Source: Pseudobacter ginsenosidimutans (GTDB lineage: Bacteria; Bacteroidota; Bacteroidia; Chitinophagales; Chitinophagaceae). From it: a stretch of DNA of 64,000 nt. A program made the position numbers and the translations under genes. The stretch covers positions 5,084,001-5,148,000 of the forward strand of contig NZ_CP042431.1 of the NCBI RefSeq assembly GCF_007970185.1. Direction: 5' to 3'. Positions within the stretch are counted from its first letter, which is position 1. Every line of letters begins with the position of its first letter. A model generated the notes under the pieces. It was not told the origin of the DNA. It did no database searches and saw only the letters and a program-made list of their open reading frames with translations. Shown piece after piece: positions 60,510 through 64,000 of the stretch.

Positions 60510-60661
60510 GCCGGCGCGGGATTATGAAAATACGGCCTTGGGAATATAAGCGATGGGGCCGGGAATAGTTCCCAAAGCCCCATCTTTCCAAACAAAAGTT
60601 CAATTATATTCTCCCGCGCCGGTATAATCCCCAGCCGTACTTTTCATAACCCAAGCCGGCG
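60510..60661 (+). repeat. Long imperfect palindrome downstream of susD
   Basis: Arms of about 38 nt at 60510-60547 and 60626-60661 are inverted copies sharing GCCGG, TTATGAAAA and TACGGC. Between them is a nested hairpin GATGGGGC (60552-60559) / GCCCCATC (60577-60584) with an inner GGGAA/TTCCC, and the inverted 18-mer copy (60606-60623). The whole could fold into a large branched hairpin just beyond the susD stop. Confidence 0.65.
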
Positions 60662-60663
60662 AT

Positions 60664-62160
60664 TTAATTTCCTGCCAGCGGATTGTTGGACAACTCCACT
60701 TCCGGAATGGCAAATGTGAAGCGCGAAGGCACAGGCTTGCGGTTGGGCCTTGGGATGTTTGCGCGGACTTCGTTGATCATTTTCGCAACACGGTTGGTGC
60801 GCACCAGATCGAACCAGCGTTTGAATTCACCGATGAACTCATAGCCTCTCTCGCGGAAGACGAGATCATCGAAGGCTTCTTCATTCAGGCCTGCAGGCAG
60901 ATCGGACACATTGCTGGGTGTATTGATGGGAAGTCCATAAGCTCTGCGTCTTACCTGGTTGATGTATTCGTAGGCATCAGTGGTAGGGCCATGATTGATC
61001 TTGTTATCGGCTTCTGCAAAGATGAGCAGTACATCGGCGTAACGCCAGAAGTAGAGATCATTGCCATTGCCGGTATCGATGGGCGCATTCGGATCTTTGT
61101 ATTTGCCCATGCGGAAATCATAATCGGCATCAAGACTGGCGGGTGTTACAGCGCCATTGATGATATAACTGTTATAGAGACTGAATTTCTTACGGAGATC
61201 ATTATCGTCCCAATTCTTAATTAGTGGCGCGTTGCTGGTGATGCCGCCGAATTTGTTACCGCTGATGGAAAAGCCGGCTGCCCTGGCATTGGCATCGGCC
61301 CAGTAGCTGGCCATGAACGAACCCTGGTTGATCACCTGTGAGAATTTAAGCGAGAAGATATCTTCCTTGTTGGTGGGCAGGGTAGGTGAGTAAATTGTTG
61401 CGAGGGAAGTTTCGAGGTCATAGCCGTAAGTGGCTTTGTTGTCGATCACTTCTTTGGCTTTGAGTTTGGCATTCGGATAGTCGCCGCGTGTGAGGTATAC
61501 ATCGGCGAGAGCCGTCCTGGCGGCGCCGGCAGTAGCACGACCAGCTTTGGAGGACGCCACTGTTGGCGGTAACACCTTCTCTGCTTCCTGGAGGTCTTTG
61601 ATGATCTGATCGTAGATCAAGGGAATATCGGAAGAGGCCAGCAGCACATCTTTTGAATTCAGGATGGGCTTGAGGCGCATCGGGAATTTACCGAATGTGC
61701 GGACTGCAAAATAGAAACAGATGGCGCGAACGAAATATGCTTCGCCGTAGGCTACTTTCCTGATGTCGTCGGAGAGGTTCGGACTATTGTCCAGCGTTAC
61801 GATCAGCGAGTTGGCGCGACCGATCGCTTCGTACAAAGTGGTCCAGGGCTGGTTGAGCGCGGTATTGCTGGTGTTGAGGTTATTGTAATTGCTCCAGTTG
61901 ATCTGGCTGCTGCCGCCGGCATCGGCGTACTCGGCCATCAGCTCAAAACCCAGACCGATAGTGGATTCCCAGAGCCGGCCACGGCTACGGGTGAGCGGTT
62001 CGTACACCCCAATTACTGTCTGTTCCAGCAGTGCGGGATCGAGGTTACCAAGACTGATGGTGGATTTTGGTTTCTCTTCCAGCAGTTTATCGCATCCTGT
62101 TTCCAGTACTGCGGTCAGCAGCAGGAGTATAACGGTGAGGAATATGCTATATCGTTTCAT
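60664..62160 (-). CDS. SusD/RagB-family outer-membrane lipoprotein
   Basis: A 498-aa nutrient-binding lipoprotein partner of SusC. The signal peptide ends in a lipobox around VLETGC (C24). The TPR-like fold is indicated by the motif TTLYEAIGRANSLI, KVAYGEAYFVRAICFYF, YWRYADVLLIFAEADN and the C-terminal FRERGYEFIGEFKRWFDLVR. All are SusD family signatures. It is 23 nt downstream of susC. Sugar or peptide specificity cannot be read, since no hydrolase gene lies within the window. Confidence 0.95.
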   Translation of the reverse strand: MKRYSIFLTVILLLLTAVLETGCDKLLEEKPKSTISLGNLDPALLEQTVIGVYEPLTRSRGRLWESTIGLGFELMAEYADAGGSSQINWSNYNNLNTSNTALNQPWTTLYEAIGRANSLIVTLDNSPNLSDDIRKVAYGEAYFVRAICFYFAVRTFGKFPMRLKPILNSKDVLLASSDIPLIYDQIIKDLQEAEKVLPPTVASSKAGRATAGAARTALADVYLTRGDYPNAKLKAKEVIDNKATYGYDLETSLATIYSPTLPTNKEDIFSLKFSQVINQGSFMASYWADANARAAGFSISGNKFGGITSNAPLIKNWDDNDLRKKFSLYNSYIINGAVTPASLDADYDFRMGKYKDPNAPIDTGNGNDLYFWRYADVLLIFAEADNKINHGPTTDAYEYINQVRRRAYGLPINTPSNVSDLPAGLNEEAFDDLVFRERGYEFIGEFKRWFDLVRTNRVAKMINEVRANIPRPNRKPVPSRFTFAIPEVELSNNPLAGN

Positions 62161-62183
62161 ATGCTTTTTTTTACTGGTGGTGA

Positions 62184-64000
62184 TCAGAATGTAAGGCTGA
62201 ATCCGAGGTTGAAGGTTTTGGAAGATGGATAGGCCGCGAGGTCCACACCCTGTCTTCTGTCGTTCCCGTTGAAGGAGTTCACTTCGGGATCAAAGCCGGA
62301 ATAGTTGGTCCAGGTGAGCAGGTTCTGTGCGCTCACATATACATTCAGGTTCTTGATGGCCTTCGAATTGAGTGGCACCTGGTAGTCGAGCCTGATATTG
62401 CGTAACCGGAAGAAAGAACCATCTTCCAGGTAACGGTCGGAGGTGCGGTGTTCATTGGCTGCTGTCTGACTGGGCCTGGGATAATAGTCCAGCGCTGCGC
62501 GCAGTTTATTGAACTGGTTGACCGGACTGGGATTGGTTAGTTCAACCAGGTTCCTGTTGTTGATCACACCACCGCTCACGCCTGCCCAAACGGATGAGAG
62601 CGTAAAGCGCTTATACCTGATCGTTGGTGTGAAGCCGTAAGTGAGATCAGGGTAGGGACTACCGATGATCTGGTTGTCAGAGCCATTGATCACGGGGCGG
62701 CCATTGGAACTGTCGCCGTTCAGGTTTTGATAAGTGGGAACACCGTCTTTGTCGAGGCCTGTGAATTTCGGTGCATAGAAAACCGAAAGAGGGTAACCCG
62801 GGCGGATGATGCTCACTGCGCCGGAAGCATCGTCGCCGCCGGTTTGTGTGGGAACATCTTTGTTATCGAGTGTTTTGAGCACCTTGTTCTTGTTGCCGGA
62901 GAAATTGAGATCGATGGAAACGGTCCAGTCTTCGTTATTCAATATGGTAGCGCCTGCACCGATCTCCCATCCTTTATTTTCCACTTCACCAACGTTATCG
63001 ATGATCTGGCTGGCGCCTGTTCCCACACCGGCTCCCACGCCACCGGATGGAGGCAGTTGTACAAGAGCGAGCAGGTCCTTGGTCTTTTTCACATAGTAAT
63101 CGAATGAGAAGCGGATGCGTTCATTGAGCAATCCAAGATCCAGGCCAACATTGGTCTGTGCAGTGGTTTCCCATTTGAGATTGGGGTTGGGGAAAGTGGG
63201 TGCGAGACCAACCACGATACCGGTTCCGGCACCCTGACTGGTATTCACTGCGCGACCGAGCAGCAGGCTTTGATAAGGTCTGATGGCGGGGTTTCCTGAT
63301 TCGCCCCAGCTACCACGGATCTTGAGGTTGCTGATCCAGTGGAACTGCTGCATAAAGTTCTCTTCGGAAATGCGCCAGGCTGCCGATACGGAGGGGAACA
63401 CGCCGTACTTGTTGTTCTCTGCAAATACAGAAGCGCCGTCGCGGCGGATGCTGGCGGAGACCAGGTAACGGTCTCTCACGTTGAAGCGCACACGACCGAA
63501 TGCGGAAATGATAGTATTCTCGATCAGCGTAGTCACCGGTTTGCTCACAGTGGTTGCTGAACTGAAACTATAGTTTTTGAGATCATCATTTACAAAGCCG
63601 GAAGCAAGGAGATCGGTTGTGTTGAGTCTTTCATGCTGATAGCTCATACCGGCGATGGCTTCGAGGGCGATGTCCTGTGTAAGGTCCTTTTTGTATTCGA
63701 GGAAGTCTTCCAGCAATACGGATGTTTTGTCGTAGTTGCCGAGCTCTGCCACACCTGCAGCCTGTCCGAGACGAGGCAGGATGCGCGGGAAATAGAGATC
63801 GCGGCGGATCTGGTAGTAGTCGCCCGATACACGAGTAGTATTGGTCAGGCCTTTGGCGATGGTGGCTTTGAGATCGATGCCACCCTGGATACGTGTTGTG
63901 GTATTGCGGTCCAGTGTTTCTTCTGCGAGCGCCACCGGGTTTTCGGCGTCGATACCATTGAAGCCATAGGGTGTAACATCAGCATAAGTACCGTCGGGAT
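62184..64000 (-). CDS. SusC/RagA-family TonB-linked outer-membrane protein, C-terminal part
   Basis: The frame remains open to the window edge, so about 605 C-terminal residues are seen and the N-terminal plug and TonB box lie outside. Barrel strands carry typical SusC stretches such as ISAFGRVRFNVRDRYLVSAS, KLIRGSWGESGNPAIRPYQSLL-like residues, and GWEIGAGATILNNEDWTV. The C-terminus FNLGFSLTF ends with an aromatic residue as expected for a barrel. It pairs with susD just downstream. The likely GTG at 63935 is an artefact, not a start. Confidence 0.95.
   Translation of the reverse strand, partial: PDGTYADVTPYGFNGIDAENPVALAEETLDRNTTTRIQGGIDLKATIAKGLTNTTRVSGDYYQIRRDLYFPRILPRLGQAAGVAELGNYDKTSVLLEDFLEYKKDLTQDIALEAIAGMSYQHERLNTTDLLASGFVNDDLKNYSFSSATTVSKPVTTLIENTIISAFGRVRFNVRDRYLVSASIRRDGASVFAENNKYGVFPSVSAAWRISEENFMQQFHWISNLKIRGSWGESGNPAIRPYQSLLLGRAVNTSQGAGTGIVVGLAPTFPNPNLKWETTAQTNVGLDLGLLNERIRFSFDYYVKKTKDLLALVQLPPSGGVGAGVGTGASQIIDNVGEVENKGWEIGAGATILNNEDWTVSIDLNFSGNKNKVLKTLDNKDVPTQTGGDDASGAVSIIRPGYPLSVFYAPKFTGLDKDGVPTYQNLNGDSSNGRPVINGSDNQIIGSPYPDLTYGFTPTIRYKRFTLSSVWAGVSGGVINNRNLVELTNPSPVNQFNKLRAALDYYPRPSQTAANEHRTSDRYLEDGSFFRLRNIRLDYQVPLNSKAIKNLNVYVSAQNLLTWTNYSGFDPEVNSFNGNDRRQGVDLAAYPSSKTFNLGFSLTF

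Larger units (their letters stand above)
60077..60663 (-). other. 587-nt intergenic region with inverted repeats
   Basis: No convincing gene: the 71-codon frame at 60294-60509 has no recognisable features and lies between repeat copies. The region is dominated by related CCGGCGCGGG-containing inverted repeats (described separately) downstream of susD. Confidence 0.6.

Overview
The window reads as a gene-dense chromosomal segment of a Bacteroidota bacterium, most likely in or near the family Chitinophagaceae. The evidence is a C-terminal sorting-type domain of a type IX secretion cargo at the left edge, a SusC/SusD pair at the right edge, a futalosine-type menaquinone gene (mqnA), many promoters with the Bacteroidota -7 element TAnnTTTG, and little purine-rich Shine-Dalgarno sequence. 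I see no rRNA, CRISPR array, prophage or complete insertion sequence. One tRNA, tRNA-Val(TAC), is present.

Layout. 1-5263: end of a secreted beta-helix/T9SS protein, then a Wzm/Wzt-type polysaccharide ABC exporter with two family-2 glycosyltransferases. 5226-18480: mostly housekeeping genes (trmN6, tsaD, a MacB-like permease, an aldose-epimerase-like protein, prfC, purB, mqnA), a secreted protein whose signal peptide and body lie in different frames, an XRE regulator and a YitT protein. 18545-33010: a surface-glycan locus with a flippase and a tightly overlapping operon rfbF, rfbG, 3,5-epimerase, C-methyltransferase, ketoreductase, CmcI-like enzyme and two glycosyltransferases, facing a second set (GT4, short epimerase, YfhO, GT4). 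33075-45137: small membrane protein, queuosine-precursor transporter, GNAT, PrsW protease, a large metalloprotease/propeller/barrel protein, an AraC remnant, HAD phosphatase, two SDRs, a methyltransferase and valS. 45270-53673: a 42-residue membrane peptide, an exonuclease/GIY-YIG fusion, a lipoprotein, two tandem XRE regulators with matching upstream boxes, a Kelch lipoprotein, and a Crp-type regulator divergent from two paralogous methyltransferases plus a SulP transporter. 53996-64000: FKBP lipoprotein, zwf, a serine hydrolase, an AT-rich unknown gene, tRNA-Val, the N-end-rule pair clpS-aat, an esterase, and susD/susC.

The best candidate for something undescribed as a pathway is the CDP-sugar operon. 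It has the enzyme order of noviose-type branched deoxysugar pathways but starts from CDP-glucose and lacks the 3-dehydrase used for 3,6-dideoxyhexoses. The most unusual non-coding signals are two blocks of degenerate 11-bp periodic repeats (11913-12251), a 36-nt box shared by the two XRE genes, and a family of inverted repeats downstream of susD (60201-60661). All start choices, functions and regulatory sites come from reading the sequence only; no database comparison was made.
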